A DNA stretch of 64,000 bases from contig SUGL01000004.1 in NCBI GenBank assembly GCA_004963905.1, forward strand, positions 1-64,000, given 5' to 3'. Made by a program: the position numbers and the translations under genes. The number at the start of each line of letters is the position of its first letter. The stretch's first letter is position 1. This stretch comes from Mesorhizobium sp. Its GTDB lineage: Bacteria > Pseudomonadota > Alphaproteobacteria > Rhizobiales > Rhizobiaceae. Below the pieces are notes generated by a model. It saw only the letters and a program-made list of their open reading frames with translations. It was not told where the DNA came from and ran no database searches. This document shows positions 34,382 through 46,497 of the stretch, piece by piece.

Positions 34382-35851
34382 CTATTTGTCGGTGACGATC
34401 TTGACCTTGTCGCCGGCCGACACCGTCGCGCCCGGCGACATCGCGTTCAGCACGCGGAACAGGTCGAGCTTGCGGTCGACGCCGACCATTTGCGCTGCGA
34501 GCGTGCCCATGTTCTGGCCGGGCTGCACGGTGACCACCCGGATATGCAGCGGCTTCAGCGCCGCCTTCTCGGCCGCGCTCAGCGTGCGGAAGGAACCGCT
34601 GACGGAACGCGCGACCGGCTCCAGCGCGGTGCTGGCCGAGGGTGCTGCGGTCAGCAGCCGGTAGACCTGCCCGCCGGCGCGGATCACCGCGATATCGAAC
34701 TGCCACCCTTGCGCGCTGGCATGCGCCATCGCCGCTTCGTTGCCGTTGACCGTCTCCTGGCGCACGCTGGCGTCGTCCAGCCCGGCGACCCAGCCGCTGC
34801 GGATGTAATCCGTCAGCGACACCGATTTGTCGATCGCCACGCCATCGAAGCGGATGGCGATGTCGCCGGGTCCGGTCGCCGTGACGGCGGCCGCCGAATT
34901 GTCGATGACGAAACCGTCCGGCACCGCGAACGAGACGCCGAGGCCGGGATGCATGAAGGTCTGGCCGCGCACGTAGCCCTCTTCCGGCGTGTCGCCGTAG
35001 AGCAGGCCGTCTATGCCGGCGAGGAAGGCATCGCGATCGCGCGTGCCGACGCCGGGCGGGCCGAAGTTGCGGGCAAGGCGCTGCGCCAGCTCGATGCGCT
35101 GCGGCGTGTTGGGGTGCGTGGCCAGGAAGTCGAGGCTGGCATCGGTGGCGCCGCTGACCGAGCGGAAATCGGTGTAGGCCGACATCGACTGCAGGAAGCG
35201 GCCGGCCGCATACGGATCATAGCCCGCCTCGCCGATCGACTTGATGCCGATGGCGTCGGCCTGCAGTTCCTGGTTGCGCGAGAACTGCGCCAGCCTCAGC
35301 TTGCCGCGGATGAGTGCTGCCTTGGCGGTCGGGCTGTCGCCGAGCACATCGGAAACGACCTTGGTCGCCAGCCCTTCCTCGGCCTCCAGCTGCTGCCGCT
35401 GCAACCCGTGATTCGCGGTGACGTGGCCCATCTCATGCGCGATGACGGCGGCAAGCTCGGAGGAGTCGTTGGCCAGAGCCAGCAGTCCGCGCGTCACGTA
35501 GAGGTAGCCGCCGGGCAGCGCGAAGGCGTTGACGTTGGGCGAATTGAGGATGGTGATGCGATAGGTTTGCGTCGGGTTGGCCGACACCACGGTCAAGTTG
35601 CCGACGACCTTGGCCACCATGCGCTCGAGTTTCGGATCGGAATATTCGCCGCCATAGGTGGCGAGAATCCGCGGATGCTGCGCCTTCGCCATGTCGGCGA
35701 GCTTGGCGTTGGCGACGACGTTGTCGACCGTGATCGGCTTGTCCGAGGGCTGGAAGCCGGATTCCTGGACGTCGGGCGGCGTGAACATCTGGCAGCTCGC
35801 CAGCGCCACGGCAAAGCCGGCCAACGCAAAGAATCGCGTCAGCGGCTTCAT
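34382..35851 (-). CDS. M48-family metalloprotease lipoprotein with LysM-like domain
   Basis: A 489-residue periplasmic lipoprotein protease, BepA/YfgC-like, likely acting in outer-membrane protein quality control. The lipobox LASC places the lipidated Cys at about residue 20. The zinc site HEMGH (139-143) and the downstream Glu/Asp region (ELQADAIGIK) are intact. A middle beta-rich domain and a C-terminal LysM-like module (VVTVQPGQNMGTLAAQ...VSAGDKVKIV) follow. ATG 35851 is chosen because it gives the lipoprotein signal directly. It is convergent with the caspase gene, 68 bases apart. Confidence 0.92.
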   Translation of the reverse strand: MKPLTRFFALAGFAVALASCQMFTPPDVQESGFQPSDKPITVDNVVANAKLADMAKAQHPRILATYGGEYSDPKLERMVAKVVGNLTVVSANPTQTYRITILNSPNVNAFALPGGYLYVTRGLLALANDSSELAAVIAHEMGHVTANHGLQRQQLEAEEGLATKVVSDVLGDSPTAKAALIRGKLRLAQFSRNQELQADAIGIKSIGEAGYDPYAAGRFLQSMSAYTDFRSVSGATDASLDFLATHPNTPQRIELAQRLARNFGPPGVGTRDRDAFLAGIDGLLYGDTPEEGYVRGQTFMHPGLGVSFAVPDGFVIDNSAAAVTATGPGDIAIRFDGVAIDKSVSLTDYIRSGWVAGLDDASVRQETVNGNEAAMAHASAQGWQFDIAVIRAGGQVYRLLTAAPSASTALEPVARSVSGSFRTLSAAEKAALKPLHIRVVTVQPGQNMGTLAAQMVGVDRKLDLFRVLNAMSPGATVSAGDKVKIVTDK

Positions 35852-36004
35852 CCACACTTTCTCCGCGCCGGTCGTCAGATCGGCTTCCTTTCGCAATCTT
35901 TCGGCAGATCACGGCCCACCCGGACCAGCATGGCCGGACCTAGCCACACTCCCCCGGACAAGGCAAGCAAACGCCGGATCGCCCGTTGCCGGTTTGGGCG
36001 TAAA

Positions 36005-36790
36005 TTATGTCCGCTTCCGGGCAATGTGTTGTGATCCGGCAACGCTGCCGCCTCGATCGCCGATATAGCGCCGGAAGGCGTCCGGTCCAGAACGGTCGAA
36101 GAAATCCGCGGCCGGCCCGGTCGCGGCGATCATGCCTTCGTCCAGAAACGCCATGTTCTCGCCGATGCGGCGGGCATCTTCCGGCTGGTGCGTGACGAAA
36201 AGCACGGTCATGCGCCGCTCGGCATGGATGCCGGCCACGAGATCGAGCATGTCGTCGCGCAGCGCTGGTCCAAGCGAGGCGAAAGGCTCGTCGAGCAGAA
36301 GCACCGGACGATCGCGCAGCAGCACCCTTGCCAGCGCGACGCGCTGCCGCTCGCCGCCGGAAAGCTCGCGCGGCAGCCGCTTCTCCTTGCCGGCAAGGCC
36401 GACCCGCGCCAGCGCCTCCGCGACCGCTTGGCGGTCGACGGCAGTGAGGTCGAGCGACGGCGAGCGGCCGAGCCCGACATTGCCCTCGACCGAAAGATGG
36501 GCAAACAGATTGTTTTCCTGGAACACCATCGACACCGGCCGCGCCGAAGGCGGCGCATCGCCGACATCGATCCCGCCGATCAGCACCTTGCCGGCGCCGG
36601 GCGATTCGAAGCCGGCGACCAGATTGAGCAGCGTCGACTTGCCTGAACCGCTCGGCCCCATGATGGCGGTTATCTTGCCGGCGGCGAATTCGGCATCGAA
36701 GCGGAACGATGCCTCGCCATAGCTGAACGAAACATCGTCCAGCGTGACGGCCAGAGCCTTCTCCGTCGCTATGCCATTGTTCGTCGTCAT
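36005..36790 (-). CDS. thiQ: thiamine ABC transporter ATP-binding protein
   Basis: A 261-residue ABC ATPase powering thiamine/TPP import. Walker [11 protein letters not shown]-loop [13 protein letters not shown] (typical of ThiQ), signature [15 protein letters not shown], Walker [12 protein letters not shown] and the switch His FVTHQ are present. ATG 36790 overlaps the thiP stop by four bases. It is the last gene of the riboswitch-controlled thiB-thiP-thiQ unit. Confidence 0.94.
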   Translation of the reverse strand: MTTNNGIATEKALAVTLDDVSFSYGEASFRFDAEFAAGKITAIMGPSGSGKSTLLNLVAGFESPGAGKVLIGGIDVGDAPPSARPVSMVFQENNLFAHLSVEGNVGLGRSPSLDLTAVDRQAVAEALARVGLAGKEKRLPRELSGGERQRVALARVLLRDRPVLLLDEPFASLGPALRDDMLDLVAGIHAERRMTVLFVTHQPEDARRIGENMAFLDEGMIAATGPAADFFDRSGPDAFRRYIGDRGGSVAGSQHIARKRT

Positions 36791-38409
36791 GCCTTTGCTT
36801 CCCGCCCGAGCCAGTCGGCGGCGACGACCAGCGTCAGGCAAACGAGGCCGAGCAGCAAGGCAAGCCCCGCGGCGTCGGCGGTCCGGTAGCTGCTCATGCG
36901 CGCGAGCAGGAGATAGGGCAAGGTCTGCACCGAATCGCTGCCGAACAGCGCGATCACGCCGAGATCGCCAAGCGACAGCGCCATGGCGAAGGCAAAGCCG
37001 GTGGCCAAGGGCCGCCGGAGCGACGGCCAGTCGACCAGGCGCAGCCGGTTCCAGCCGCGAATGCCGAGCGCCAGGCAGAGCCGTTCATGGCGCTCGCTCG
37101 CCGCGTCATAGGCCGGGCGAACGGCGCGGATGGCGAAGGGCATCGCCATCACCGCATTGACGGCGCCGACCATGGCGGGCGCGACGGCGAAGACATCCGT
37201 GACGCCGCGCAAGGCCAGGAACCAGCCGGCGCCGACCACGATCGGCGGCACGACGAGCACGAAACCGGCGCCGGTGTCGGTGGCATGTTCGAGCAGCGAC
37301 ATGGCGCTGCCCGCGCGGCGCCGCAGGGCCAGCGCGCGCCGGGCCGCGATGAGCGAGAGCGACAGCGTCACCGAAAGCAGCGCCGAGAGGAAAGAGAGCG
37401 CGGCGCTGGTGAGCGTCGCACGGCGCACGGCCTCCTCGCCGGCCAGCCGTCCGAGATCGGCTTCCAGGCCGGCCAGCACGGTCGCCGCCATCGGACCGGC
37501 GACGAACAGCAAGGCAAGTGCGATCAGGCCGGCGTTCACCACCGTTTCAGCCTTGCCCGCCGAAAGATAGCGGCGCGGCGCCACCGGCAGATTGGCGTCG
37601 CCGACTGTATTGGCGCCAAGCCGCATCAGTGCCGCGACCACGACGAAGGTCAGGCCGATCTGCAGCAGCGTCAGCACCACGGCCCTAGCCGGATCGAAAT
37701 CGAAGCGCAGCGCCTGGTAGATCGCGACCTCCAGCGTCGTGGCGGCGGGCCCGCCGCCCAGCGTCAGCACGATGGTGAAGGAGGTGATGCAGAGCATGAA
37801 CACCAGTCCGGCGACGCCCGGCAGTGCGGCGCGCAGCGCCGGCCATTCGATCAGTCGGAAGGCAGGCCGAGCGCCCATGCCGAGCTGGCTCGCCAGCCGC
37901 CATTGGTCGGCGGGCACCGTGCCGAGCGCCTCCAGGAACAGACGCGCGGCCAGAGGCAAATTGAAGAAGACATGCGCGATCAGAATGCCGGACAAGCCGT
38001 AGATGCCGGGCCATTCGCCGCCGCCAAGGCTGCCGAGAGCGCCGGCAAAATAGCCGGCATGGCCGTAGAGCGCCAACACGCCGAGCGCGGCAACGATGGC
38101 CGGCAACGCCAGCGGCACCGCGAAGAGCTGCAGGATCAGGCGACGGCCGGGAAAGCTCGGATGCCGGGACAGGGCTCGCGCCACCAAGAGCGCCGGCGCC
38201 ACCGACAGCAACGTCGACAGCAGCGCCTGCCACAGCGTGAAACGGGCGACGCGCAGGAGATAGCCGTCGAAGGCGGCGACAGCGCCGGACGGGTCGCGCG
38301 CGGCTTCGAGGATGAGCCCGACGAAGGCGCCGCCGATGAGCACGGCGATTGCCGCAAGGGCGATGATGCCGGCGGTGACGCGGGAGTCAGGACGCGGCGA
38401 AGATTGCAC
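36787..38409 (-). CDS. thiP: thiamine ABC transporter permease
   Basis: A fused two-domain permease of about 540 residues and 12 helices, as is usual for ThiP. The two EAA-type loops are [20 protein letters not shown] and [21 protein letters not shown] place the start at GTG 38409; the open frame extends to 38487, but that extra part is translated from a dispersed palindromic repeat and is not conserved-looking. The exact start is uncertain. The gene is separated from thiB by 240 bases containing this repeat. Confidence 0.9.
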   Translation of the reverse strand: MQSSPRPDSRVTAGIIALAAIAVLIGGAFVGLILEAARDPSGAVAAFDGYLLRVARFTLWQALLSTLLSVAPALLVARALSRHPSFPGRRLILQLFAVPLALPAIVAALGVLALYGHAGYFAGALGSLGGGEWPGIYGLSGILIAHVFFNLPLAARLFLEALGTVPADQWRLASQLGMGARPAFRLIEWPALRAALPGVAGLVFMLCITSFTIVLTLGGGPAATTLEVAIYQALRFDFDPARAVVLTLLQIGLTFVVVAALMRLGANTVGDANLPVAPRRYLSAGKAETVVNAGLIALALLFVAGPMAATVLAGLEADLGRLAGEEAVRRATLTSAALSFLSALLSVTLSLSLIAARRALALRRRAGSAMSLLEHATDTGAGFVLVVPPIVVGAGWFLALRGVTDVFAVAPAMVGAVNAVMAMPFAIRAVRPAYDAASERHERLCLALGIRGWNRLRLVDWPSLRRPLATGFAFAMALSLGDLGVIALFGSDSVQTLPYLLLARMSSYRTADAAGLALLLGLVCLTLVVAADWLGREAKA

Positions 38410-38452
38410 GCTGCACCATGTCGGCTTGAATTGGCAGGCGCCGCGTTCCTTC

Positions 38453-38612
38453 GCGCCCCCCTCTGTCCTGCCGGACATCTCCCCCACAAGGGGGGAGATC
38501 GGCCGTGATCGGCGATTTCGCTAACTGCCGACGTTGCAGGAATGAGCGGGGCGCCAAAGCTGCCAATCTCCCCCCTTGTGGGGGAGACGTCCGGCAGGAC
38601 AGAGGGGGGCGC
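38453..38612. repeat. long inverted repeat inside the thiBPQ operon
   Basis: Two arms of about 43 bp, GCGCCCCCCTCTGTCCTGCC...GGGGGGAGAT and its near-perfect inverse, surround about 70 bases of unique sequence. It lies between thiB and thiP and could fold into a long hairpin in the operon message. It has no coding capacity. Confidence 0.85.
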
Positions 38613-38649
38613 CGTAGAGCGATCATCTTCGATAGATAGCCAAAGCCGC

Positions 38650-39660
38650 CTACTTGCTCATCGCCGCTAGCCACTCGTCCACCCAGGCCTTGCGGTTGGC
38701 CGCGACCTCTTCCGGGCTGAACAGCAGGGTCCTGGTCGGCTTCACCAGTTTGCCGAAGGCCGGGTTGAGCGGCTTGTCGGTCTTGCCGGCCGGGAACATC
38801 CAGTTGGTCTCCGGGATGACGTCCTGGAATTTCGGTCCGGTCATGAAGGCGATGAATTTTTCCGCCAGCGGGTTCTTCGCGCCGGTCGTCGTGATGCCGG
38901 CGACCTCGATCTGCAGATACTCGCCCTCCTCGAAGGACGCGGCCTGGTAGCGTTCGGTGTTCTCGGCGACCATGTGGTAGGCTGGCGAGGTGGTGTAGGA
39001 CAGCACCATCGGCGCCTCGCCCTTGGTGAACAGGCCGTAGGCCTCGCTCCAGCCCGGCGTCACCGTGAGCACCTTGGATTTGAGCTTGGCCCAGGCCTCC
39101 GGCGCCTTGTCGCCATAGACCGACTTCACCCAGAGCAGCAGGCCGAGGCCCGGCGTCGAGGTGCGCGGATCCTGGATGACGATCTTGTCGGCGGCGCCAC
39201 CCTCGACCAGCTCCTTCAGGCTTTTCGGCGGGGTCTTCAGCTTCTCGGTGTCGTAGACGACGGCGAAATAGCCGTAGTCGAAGGGCACGAACGTGTCGTC
39301 CTTCCAGCCTCCGGGCACATTCAAATTTGCAACGTCGCCATGCGGCGCGAAAAGGCCGCTCGCCTTGGCATCGGCGGTCAGGTTGGTGTCGAGGCCGAGC
39401 ACGACGTCGGCCTTGGTGCCGACGCCCTCCAGTTTGACGCGGTTGAGCAGCGCCACGCCGTCGGCGACCGAGACGAATTCGAGATCGCAGCCGCATTCGG
39501 CCTCGAATTCCTTCTTCACCGCGGGTCCCGGACCCCAGTCGGCGGTGAAGCTTTCATAGGTGTAGACGGTGAGCTTGTCCTTTGCCTCGGCAGGCCCGGC
39601 GGCTGCCAAAAGCGAAACGAGGCCTGTTGCGAGAATAAGCTGGGACAATAGTGAGCGCAT
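38650..39660 (-). CDS. thiB: thiamine-binding periplasmic protein
   Basis: A 336-residue periplasmic binding protein of the ThiB/TbpA family, capturing thiamine, TMP or TPP. Residues 1-24 are a Sec signal (cleavage near AEA-KD). Family motifs are [29 protein letters not shown], and [14 protein letters not shown] with the aromatic residues that stack on the thiamine ring. ATG 39660 has GGAGG five bases upstream. It is the first gene after the TPP riboswitch; the open frame running on to 40053 is only riboswitch sequence. Confidence 0.95.
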   Translation of the reverse strand: MRSLLSQLILATGLVSLLAAAGPAEAKDKLTVYTYESFTADWGPGPAVKKEFEAECGCDLEFVSVADGVALLNRVKLEGVGTKADVVLGLDTNLTADAKASGLFAPHGDVANLNVPGGWKDDTFVPFDYGYFAVVYDTEKLKTPPKSLKELVEGGAADKIVIQDPRTSTPGLGLLLWVKSVYGDKAPEAWAKLKSKVLTVTPGWSEAYGLFTKGEAPMVLSYTTSPAYHMVAENTERYQAASFEEGEYLQIEVAGITTTGAKNPLAEKFIAFMTGPKFQDVIPETNWMFPAGKTDKPLNPAFGKLVKPTRTLLFSPEEVAANRKAWVDEWLAAMSK

Positions 39661-39720
39661 CGGCGCCTCCTTCGTTCGCGTGACAAGGAATTGAGGCGTC
39701 GGATGGTCCGAAACGTCTAA

Positions 39721-39812
39721 TCCCTCCGCCGGTACAAACCGGATCAGGTTCGGCGGGTTGGCATTGTCGCCTCTCAGCCGGTTCGCGAAGTCAGCGTCCG
39801 GCACCCCGTTAG
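39721..39812 (-). ncRNA. TPP riboswitch (THI element)
   Basis: On the minus strand this leader reads GGGGTGCC...GGCTGAGAGGC...AACCCG...GAACCTGATCCGG...TACCGGCGGAGGGA, which contains every conserved block of the THI box, including the CTGAGA pyrimidine-sensing and CTGATC/GGAGGGA pyrophosphate-sensing parts. It lies 60 bases upstream of thiB and should repress thiBPQ when thiamine pyrophosphate is abundant. Confidence 0.96.
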
Positions 39813-39952
39813 AGCATTTCGAGACATAGGCTCGGCCGATGCGGCGCGCAAGCGGAAGTTTGCCGGGCATCCGATGACTTCGGAACGCAGCGCCATCCGT
39901 TTGGATGCGCCTGGCTTCCGTTTCGCGGGCGGGGCTGGTAAGGGCGACGCCC

Positions 39953-40597
39953 ATGGGAACATTCACCATCCTGCTTGGCGGCGAGCTCGTCCGCACGCCT
40001 CGGCTCGATCGCCAGATCGAAGGCTCCCGCGTCATCGCCGCCGACGCCGGCATCGGTCATGCCCGCATGCTGGGCCTCGTACCGGAGCTATGGGTCGGCG
40101 ACTTCGACTCGGTGCCGCCGAACCTGCCGGAGGATCTCGCCGCCGTGCCGCGCAAGATCTTTCCGGCCGAAAAGGACATGACCGACGGCGAGCTCGCCAT
40201 CGCCGAAGCGCTCGCGCGCGGCGCCACCAGCCTGGTGCTGGCCGGCGCCTTCGGCGGCAAGCGCGCCGACCATGCCTTCCTGCATCAAGCGCTTGGGCAT
40301 CGGCTGGCCGAGGCGGGCACGACGGTACTGCTGACCAGCGGCGCGCAGGAGGGCGTCCCCATCCTGCCGGGCAAAGCCGCCTTCGATTACGCCGACGGAA
40401 CGCTGTTCTCGGTGCTCGGCTTCTCCGAACTCGCCGGCCTGACGGTCTCCGGGGCCAAATGGCCGCTCGACCGTGTCGAGGTGGCGTTCGGCTCCTCGCT
40501 CACTATATCGAACGAGGTCAAGGGCCGGCTCGAGATCGCGCTCGAGAGTGGCCGGGCGCTGCTGCTCGCTCACCCCTATCCTCTTGCCGAAAGCTGA
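39953..40597 (+). CDS. thiN: thiamine pyrophosphokinase
   Basis: A 214-residue enzyme that phosphorylates thiamine to thiamine pyrophosphate, completing salvage by the adjacent transporter. Family motifs: [34 protein letters not shown], and [17 protein letters not shown] 39953 with upstream AAGGG fits family N-termini; the frame to 39905 is longer. It diverges from thiB with the riboswitch between, and ends one base before the ABC-F gene start. Confidence 0.93.
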   Translation: MGTFTILLGGELVRTPRLDRQIEGSRVIAADAGIGHARMLGLVPELWVGDFDSVPPNLPEDLAAVPRKIFPAEKDMTDGELAIAEALARGATSLVLAGAFGGKRADHAFLHQALGHRLAEAGTTVLLTSGAQEGVPILPGKAAFDYADGTLFSVLGFSELAGLTVSGAKWPLDRVEVAFGSSLTISNEVKGRLEIALESGRALLLAHPYPLAES

Positions 40598-40598
40598 C

Positions 40599-42419
<1,821 letters not shown>

Positions 42420-42439
42420 CAAGCTTGCCTACACGCAGA

Positions 42440-42463
42440 TATGCGCTTATTTTATGCGCATAA
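42440..42463 (+). promoter_or_regulatory. candidate ccd operator
   Basis: TATGCGC at 42440 followed by the perfect palindrome TTATGCGCATAA at 42452-42463, just upstream of the antitoxin. Paired palindromes of this kind are expected for CcdA autoregulation. Confidence 0.55.
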
Positions 42464-42474
42464 AGAGGTAGGCC

Positions 42475-42717
42475 ATGCTCCAATCGACTGCAAAGCCACA
42501 GCGTAAATCCGTTAACACCTCAATCGATTCCAGATTGATTGAGGAGGCCAAGGCATTGGGCATCAACATGTCCCGTGCTGCCGAGCAAGGAATAGCCAAA
42601 GCAATTTCTGCCGAAAAGACCCGCCGTTGGCAGGAGGAGAACAAGCAAGCGCTCGAAAGCTCCAACGACTATGTTAAGCGCAACGGCCAGCCTTTAGCCA
42701 AATACCGGCTATTTTGA
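42475..42717 (+). CDS. ccdA: CcdA-type antitoxin
   Basis: An 80-residue antitoxin. The N-terminal ribbon-helix-helix (KSVNTSIDSRLIEEAKALGINMSRAAEQGI) binds its own promoter, and the C-terminal tail (RRWQEENKQALESSNDYVKRNGQPLAKYRLF, here in parts RRWQEENKQALESS and NDYVKRNGQPLA) wraps the toxin, with the expected NxxVxxxGLPL-like pattern. The locus is visibly more AT-rich than its surroundings, which suggests acquisition by transfer. GAGG precedes the start. Confidence 0.92.
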   Translation: MLQSTAKPQRKSVNTSIDSRLIEEAKALGINMSRAAEQGIAKAISAEKTRRWQEENKQALESSNDYVKRNGQPLAKYRLF

Positions 42718-43016
42718 TGGCCCGATACGACTTCTACCGAAATGCGGGAAGCGGCGGTTATCTCCTCGACGTCCAGTCTGACCTGCTGGAACACCTCGAC
42801 ACCAAGATTGTCGTTCCACTTCTGCCACCCAACGTGGCACCCTTGCCAGCTAGCAGGCTGAATCCAATCTTCAGGATTGATGGCGAGGACCATGTAATGG
42901 TCACTCAATTCATGGCGGCTTTGACGGCTTCCGAACTGCGGGCGGCAGAAGGGAATCTCGCCAAGCATCATGACGACATCGTCGTCGCCCTTGATATGCT
43001 GTTCCAAGGCTTTTGA
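42717..43016 (+). CDS. ccdB: CcdB-type toxin
   Basis: A 99-residue CcdB fold protein, an inhibitor of DNA gyrase in the family type. It begins MARYDFYRN and has DVQSDLL and RLNPIFRIDGEDHVMVTQFMAAL, all family motifs. The ATG overlaps the ccdA stop (TGATG). The C-terminal gyrase-poisoning residues of F-plasmid CcdB (Trp-Gly-Ile) are replaced here by Gln-Gly-Phe, so toxicity or target may differ. Confidence 0.9.
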   Translation: MARYDFYRNAGSGGYLLDVQSDLLEHLDTKIVVPLLPPNVAPLPASRLNPIFRIDGEDHVMVTQFMAALTASELRAAEGNLAKHHDDIVVALDMLFQGF

Positions 43017-43025
43017 GCCGCCTTC

Positions 43026-44816
43026 TCAACCCGAAGTTTTCGTCGCCCAGGCCTTCAGCGCCTCATCGAAGACCTTCTCGCCGGGGATGCCCTTTTCCAT
43101 GGTGAGCAGCGCACGGCGTCCGGTCTTGTAGACCACCGGCACGTCGATCCAGTCCTGTCCCCTGAGCAGTGTCAGATTGGCGTCCTCGTCGGCCTTGGTG
43201 TCGTTGAGCGCGACGAGGAAGAAGCCGTCGGCGATCTTGGCCGGGATGCCGATCAGCGGGCTTCCTGCATCCTGCTCCGAGCTCTTCATGGCGATGCGCA
43301 GGATGTTGTCGACGCCGCCGCCGTCGAACCCTTCCGGCGTCAGGAAGATCATCTCGATGATATGGCTGGCCGGCAGGGTCTGGTCGGTGTTGCGCCGGAT
43401 GGTCATGCGCAGCTGAATGTCCTTACCGGGAATTGTCGCCTCGGCGCGAATCGCCGGCTCGGGCGGCAGGTCGCCGCCTGGCGATTCCTGCACCAGTGAC
43501 CAGACGATGCTGCCGGGCTCGGCGGTGCCTTGCTGCGTGCTGGTCCGCTCCTCATAGAAGATCGCCTTCTGGCCGACCGGCACGGTCGCCTCGGCCGTCG
43601 CCGGCGCGGGCGTGGTTCCCGCCGCGGGTGGCGTCGCGCCAGCCGCGGGCGGAGTGATCGCCGCGGCCGGGGTCCCGGTAGCCGGCGCAGGCAGATTGGC
43701 GGCAGCGCCGGTAGGCGCCGGCGGCGTCGCTCCGGCGGCAGGCGGGGTCGCGCCCGGCGTTTGCGCAGCCGGCGGCGTGCCGGCGGCGGCAGGCGGGTTC
43801 GTCGTCGCAGGAGCAGCCGGCGGCGGCGTGGTCAGCGCTGCGACGGATTCGCCCTCGCCGATGGTGCTCTGCCCGCCGGCCGGGCCGGGATCTGTCTCCT
43901 TGCCTTCAGGGGTCAGGCGCTGGGTGAACTTCGCTTCGGCCGGCTCGCTGGGGGCGGCTGCGTTGGCGCCTCCGGCGGCAGGCGCGGCGGCCGTCTCGGG
44001 GGCAGGCTTTGCCGGGGCAGGCTTGACCAGAGGCTCGGTCGAGACCGTCTGGCTGCCGCCGCCTTTCAGGCCGAGCATCGAGCTGAACGCATCCTTGTTC
44101 AGCCAGACCCCGTAACCGCCGCCGGCCAGCACCAGAAGCGCAATGACCGTCGCGATCAACCCGCCATAGCTGCGTCTGCGTGGCGGCGGCCGCAGCCGTT
44201 GGAAGGTCTCGCCCGCCGGCAGTTCGTCATTGGCGAAGACATCGCTGCCATCGTCCGGCTCGGCGGCATTCATGCCGGGCAGGTTGACATCGTCCTCGCG
44301 CGGCGAGGGCATTGGCGGCGGTGCCGCAGGCACTTTGTGCCAGCCGCCGGGCTCGGTCTTCGTTGCGCCTTGCCAGCTTGGCTCGGTTTTTGGGGCGCTT
44401 TGCCAGCTTGATTCCGTCTTGACGGGTGCCGGCGCCGGCTTGATGGGCTCGGGTTTGGCGGGCTCGGGCTTAGCAGGCTCGAGCTTCGTCACCGCCGGTT
44501 GCCGGACGTGGCTGGGTTGGTTCTTGTTGCGGTCGATCGACGAGAAGATGTGCTCGAGCTCCGCCAGCGGATCTTCTGTCGGAGCCGGCTTGGGCGCCGG
44601 AGCAGGCTTGGCATACTCCCGCTCGACGCTGGAAATGGCATCTTCCAGCGAGCGTTTCTGCTTGCTGACGACCTCGGCGGACAAAGGCGGAGAATAGTTG
44701 GCGAGCTGCTTCCCCAGTGCCGCACGCGCATTCTCGTAAATCCGCTTGCGCAGCTCGGACGAGGGCTCGCCGTGCTTCTCAAGCTGCTTTTTCAGAACAC
44801 CAACGAAATCTGCCAT
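43026..44816 (-). CDS. proline/alanine-rich single-pass membrane protein, function unknown
   Basis: A 596-residue protein I cannot assign to a named family. Residues 1-70 form a charged helical N-domain (GVLKKQLEKHGEPSSELRKRIYENARAALG). A long Lys/Pro/Ala linker follows, then one membrane helix (about 220-240, GGLIATVIALLVLAGGGYGVW), a periplasmic Pro/Ala/Thr repeat region with recurring TPPAAGATPP units, and a C-terminal folded domain of about 170 residues (FYEERTSTQQGT... to the end). The topology resembles an envelope-spanning scaffold. It lies upstream of ccdB on the opposite strand and follows purA. Confidence 0.8.
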   Translation of the reverse strand: MADFVGVLKKQLEKHGEPSSELRKRIYENARAALGKQLANYSPPLSAEVVSKQKRSLEDAISSVEREYAKPAPAPKPAPTEDPLAELEHIFSSIDRNKNQPSHVRQPAVTKLEPAKPEPAKPEPIKPAPAPVKTESSWQSAPKTEPSWQGATKTEPGGWHKVPAAPPPMPSPREDDVNLPGMNAAEPDDGSDVFANDELPAGETFQRLRPPPRRRSYGGLIATVIALLVLAGGGYGVWLNKDAFSSMLGLKGGGSQTVSTEPLVKPAPAKPAPETAAAPAAGGANAAAPSEPAEAKFTQRLTPEGKETDPGPAGGQSTIGEGESVAALTTPPPAAPATTNPPAAAGTPPAAQTPGATPPAAGATPPAPTGAAANLPAPATGTPAAAITPPAAGATPPAAGTTPAPATAEATVPVGQKAIFYEERTSTQQGTAEPGSIVWSLVQESPGGDLPPEPAIRAEATIPGKDIQLRMTIRRNTDQTLPASHIIEMIFLTPEGFDGGGVDNILRIAMKSSEQDAGSPLIGIPAKIADGFFLVALNDTKADEDANLTLLRGQDWIDVPVVYKTGRRALLTMEKGIPGEKVFDEALKAWATKTSG

Positions 44817-44884
44817 GCGTCAGTCGGACCTGCATTCTTTGCCCGGCCTGCAAATCAGTCGTAGCGCCGGGAAGGGCTGTGAAA

Positions 44885-46183
44885 CTAGTCTTGAAACGGG
44901 TCGGTCACAAGTATCGTGTCGTCCCGCTCCGGGCTGGTGGAAAGCAGCGCAACCGGGGCGCCGATCAGCTCTTCGATGTAGCGGACATATTTGACCGCTT
45001 GCGCCGGCAGATCGTTCCAGCTCCTGGCGCCGGCCGTCGTTCCCTTCCAGCCTTCGAGCGTCTCATAGACCGGCTCGACGCGCGCCTGGGCGCCCTGGCT
45101 GGCCGGCAGGTAGTCGATCGGCTCGCCATCGAGGCGATAGCCGGTGCAGACCTTGATCTCGTCCAGCCCGTCGAGCACGTCGAGCTTGGTGAGAGCGATG
45201 CCCTTGATGCCGTTGACGGCGACGGCCTGGCGCACCAGCACGGCGTCGAACCAGCCGCAACGGCGCTTGCGGCCGGTGACGACGCCGAACTCGTGGCCGC
45301 GCGTGCCGAGGAACTCGCCGATCTCGTTCTTCTGTTCGGTCGGGAACGGACCTTCGCCGACACGCGTCGTATAGGCCTTGGTGATGCCGAGCACATAGCC
45401 GATGGCGCCGGGGCCGGTGCCCGAGCCTGCGGCCGCCTGTCCAGCCACCGTGTTGGACGAGGTGACGAAGGGATAGGTGCCGTGATCGATGTCGAGCAGC
45501 GTGCCTTGCGCGCCTTCGAACAGGATGCGCTCGCCGGCGCGCCGCTTGTCGTCGAGCACTTTCCAGACACGGTCCATGTAAGGCAGGATCTCGGCGGCCA
45601 CCGAGGTCAGCTCCTGCATGATCGCCTCATGCGTCGCCTCGGCATGGCCGAGCCCTCGGCGCAGCGCATTGTGATGCGTCAGCAGCCTATCGACCTTCAG
45701 GGGGAGTGTCTCCAAATCCGCCAAATCCATCACCCGCACCGCGCGCCGGCCTACCTTGTCCTCGTAGGCGGGGCCGATGCCGCGGCGGGTCGTGCCAATC
45801 TTGGTTCCGGAATTGGAGGCGGCGTCTTCGCGGAATCCGTCCAGTTCCCGGTGCAACGACAGGATAAGCGCGGTGTTTTCGGCTATTTTCAGGCGCTCGG
45901 GCGTCACGTCCACGCCCTGCTCCTTGAGCTTCGCCACTTCCACGACGAAGGCATGCGGATCGAAGACCACGCCGTTGCCGATGATCGACAGCTTGCCTTG
46001 CCTGACCACGCCCGACGGCAGGAGCGACAGCTTGTAGACCTTGCCGTCGACGACCAGCGTATGACCTGCATTGTGGCCGCCCTGGAAGCGCACGACCACG
46101 TCGGCTCGTTCCGACAGCCAGTCGACGATCTTGCCCTTGCCTTCGTCGCCCCACTGCGAGCCGACGACCACCACATTGGCCAT
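44885..46183 (-). CDS. purA: adenylosuccinate synthetase
   Basis: A 432-residue GTP-dependent enzyme joining IMP and aspartate to adenylosuccinate in AMP synthesis. The P-loop-like [11 protein letters not shown] at the N-terminus, [21 protein letters not shown] and the C-terminal GTP-base site (TSPERDDTI) are all present. It is monocistronic, divergent from an EamA transporter, with RIME-like repeats in between. Confidence 0.97.
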   Translation of the reverse strand: MANVVVVGSQWGDEGKGKIVDWLSERADVVVRFQGGHNAGHTLVVDGKVYKLSLLPSGVVRQGKLSIIGNGVVFDPHAFVVEVAKLKEQGVDVTPERLKIAENTALILSLHRELDGFREDAASNSGTKIGTTRRGIGPAYEDKVGRRAVRVMDLADLETLPLKVDRLLTHHNALRRGLGHAEATHEAIMQELTSVAAEILPYMDRVWKVLDDKRRAGERILFEGAQGTLLDIDHGTYPFVTSSNTVAGQAAAGSGTGPGAIGYVLGITKAYTTRVGEGPFPTEQKNEIGEFLGTRGHEFGVVTGRKRRCGWFDAVLVRQAVAVNGIKGIALTKLDVLDGLDEIKVCTGYRLDGEPIDYLPASQGAQARVEPVYETLEGWKGTTAGARSWNDLPAQAVKYVRYIEELIGAPVALLSTSPERDDTILVTDPFQD

Positions 46184-46282
46184 GTTCTTTTCCCTTGAGA
46201 TGCCGCCTTGGCGGCTTGAAACGACAGGCCTCTATAGACTCATGTGCAGGCCGATGCGACCCTTTCTTTGCCGCCGGAATCC

Positions 46283-46352
46283 CATGGTCCCGAACCGAAG
46301 GACCGCGTAAGCGAAAAGTGGGAACCGGTTTCGGAAGAGATCATGCTGCAAC
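46283..46352. repeat. RIME-like palindrome, variant with 24-bp insertion
   Basis: Reads CATGGTCCCGAACCGAAGGA...GCGAAAAGTGGGAACCGG...GATCATGC; the inserted CCGAACCGAAGGACCGCG block is shared with 25956-26024. It lies in the purA/EamA divergent region. Confidence 0.82.
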
Positions 46353-46357
46353 CAAGT

Positions 46358-46407
46358 GCTGGACCAGGATGATGATTCAAAGAAATCGTCATCCTGATCC
46401 AGGCACA
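46358..46407. repeat. inverted repeat in the purA/EamA promoter region
   Basis: CTGGACCAGGATGATGATT and AATCGTCATCCTGATCCAG flank a short CAAAGA loop, giving a near-perfect 19-bp stem. It may be a dispersed palindrome of its own or extend the neighbouring RIME copy. No other feature is visible in the 314-bp gap. Confidence 0.7.
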
Positions 46408-46497
46408 ACAAATTCTGGCTTTCGCATCATTTACTTGCCGCGGTCGTCGCAATAGGTCGGCTGCGATCTTCGAACAGACTCCGCGCCGGATTGAGCG

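Noticed and set aside
39661..40053. N-terminal extension of thiB by 131 codons
   Set aside because: It translates the TPP riboswitch; the ATG at 39660 has a signal peptide and a good Shine-Dalgarno.
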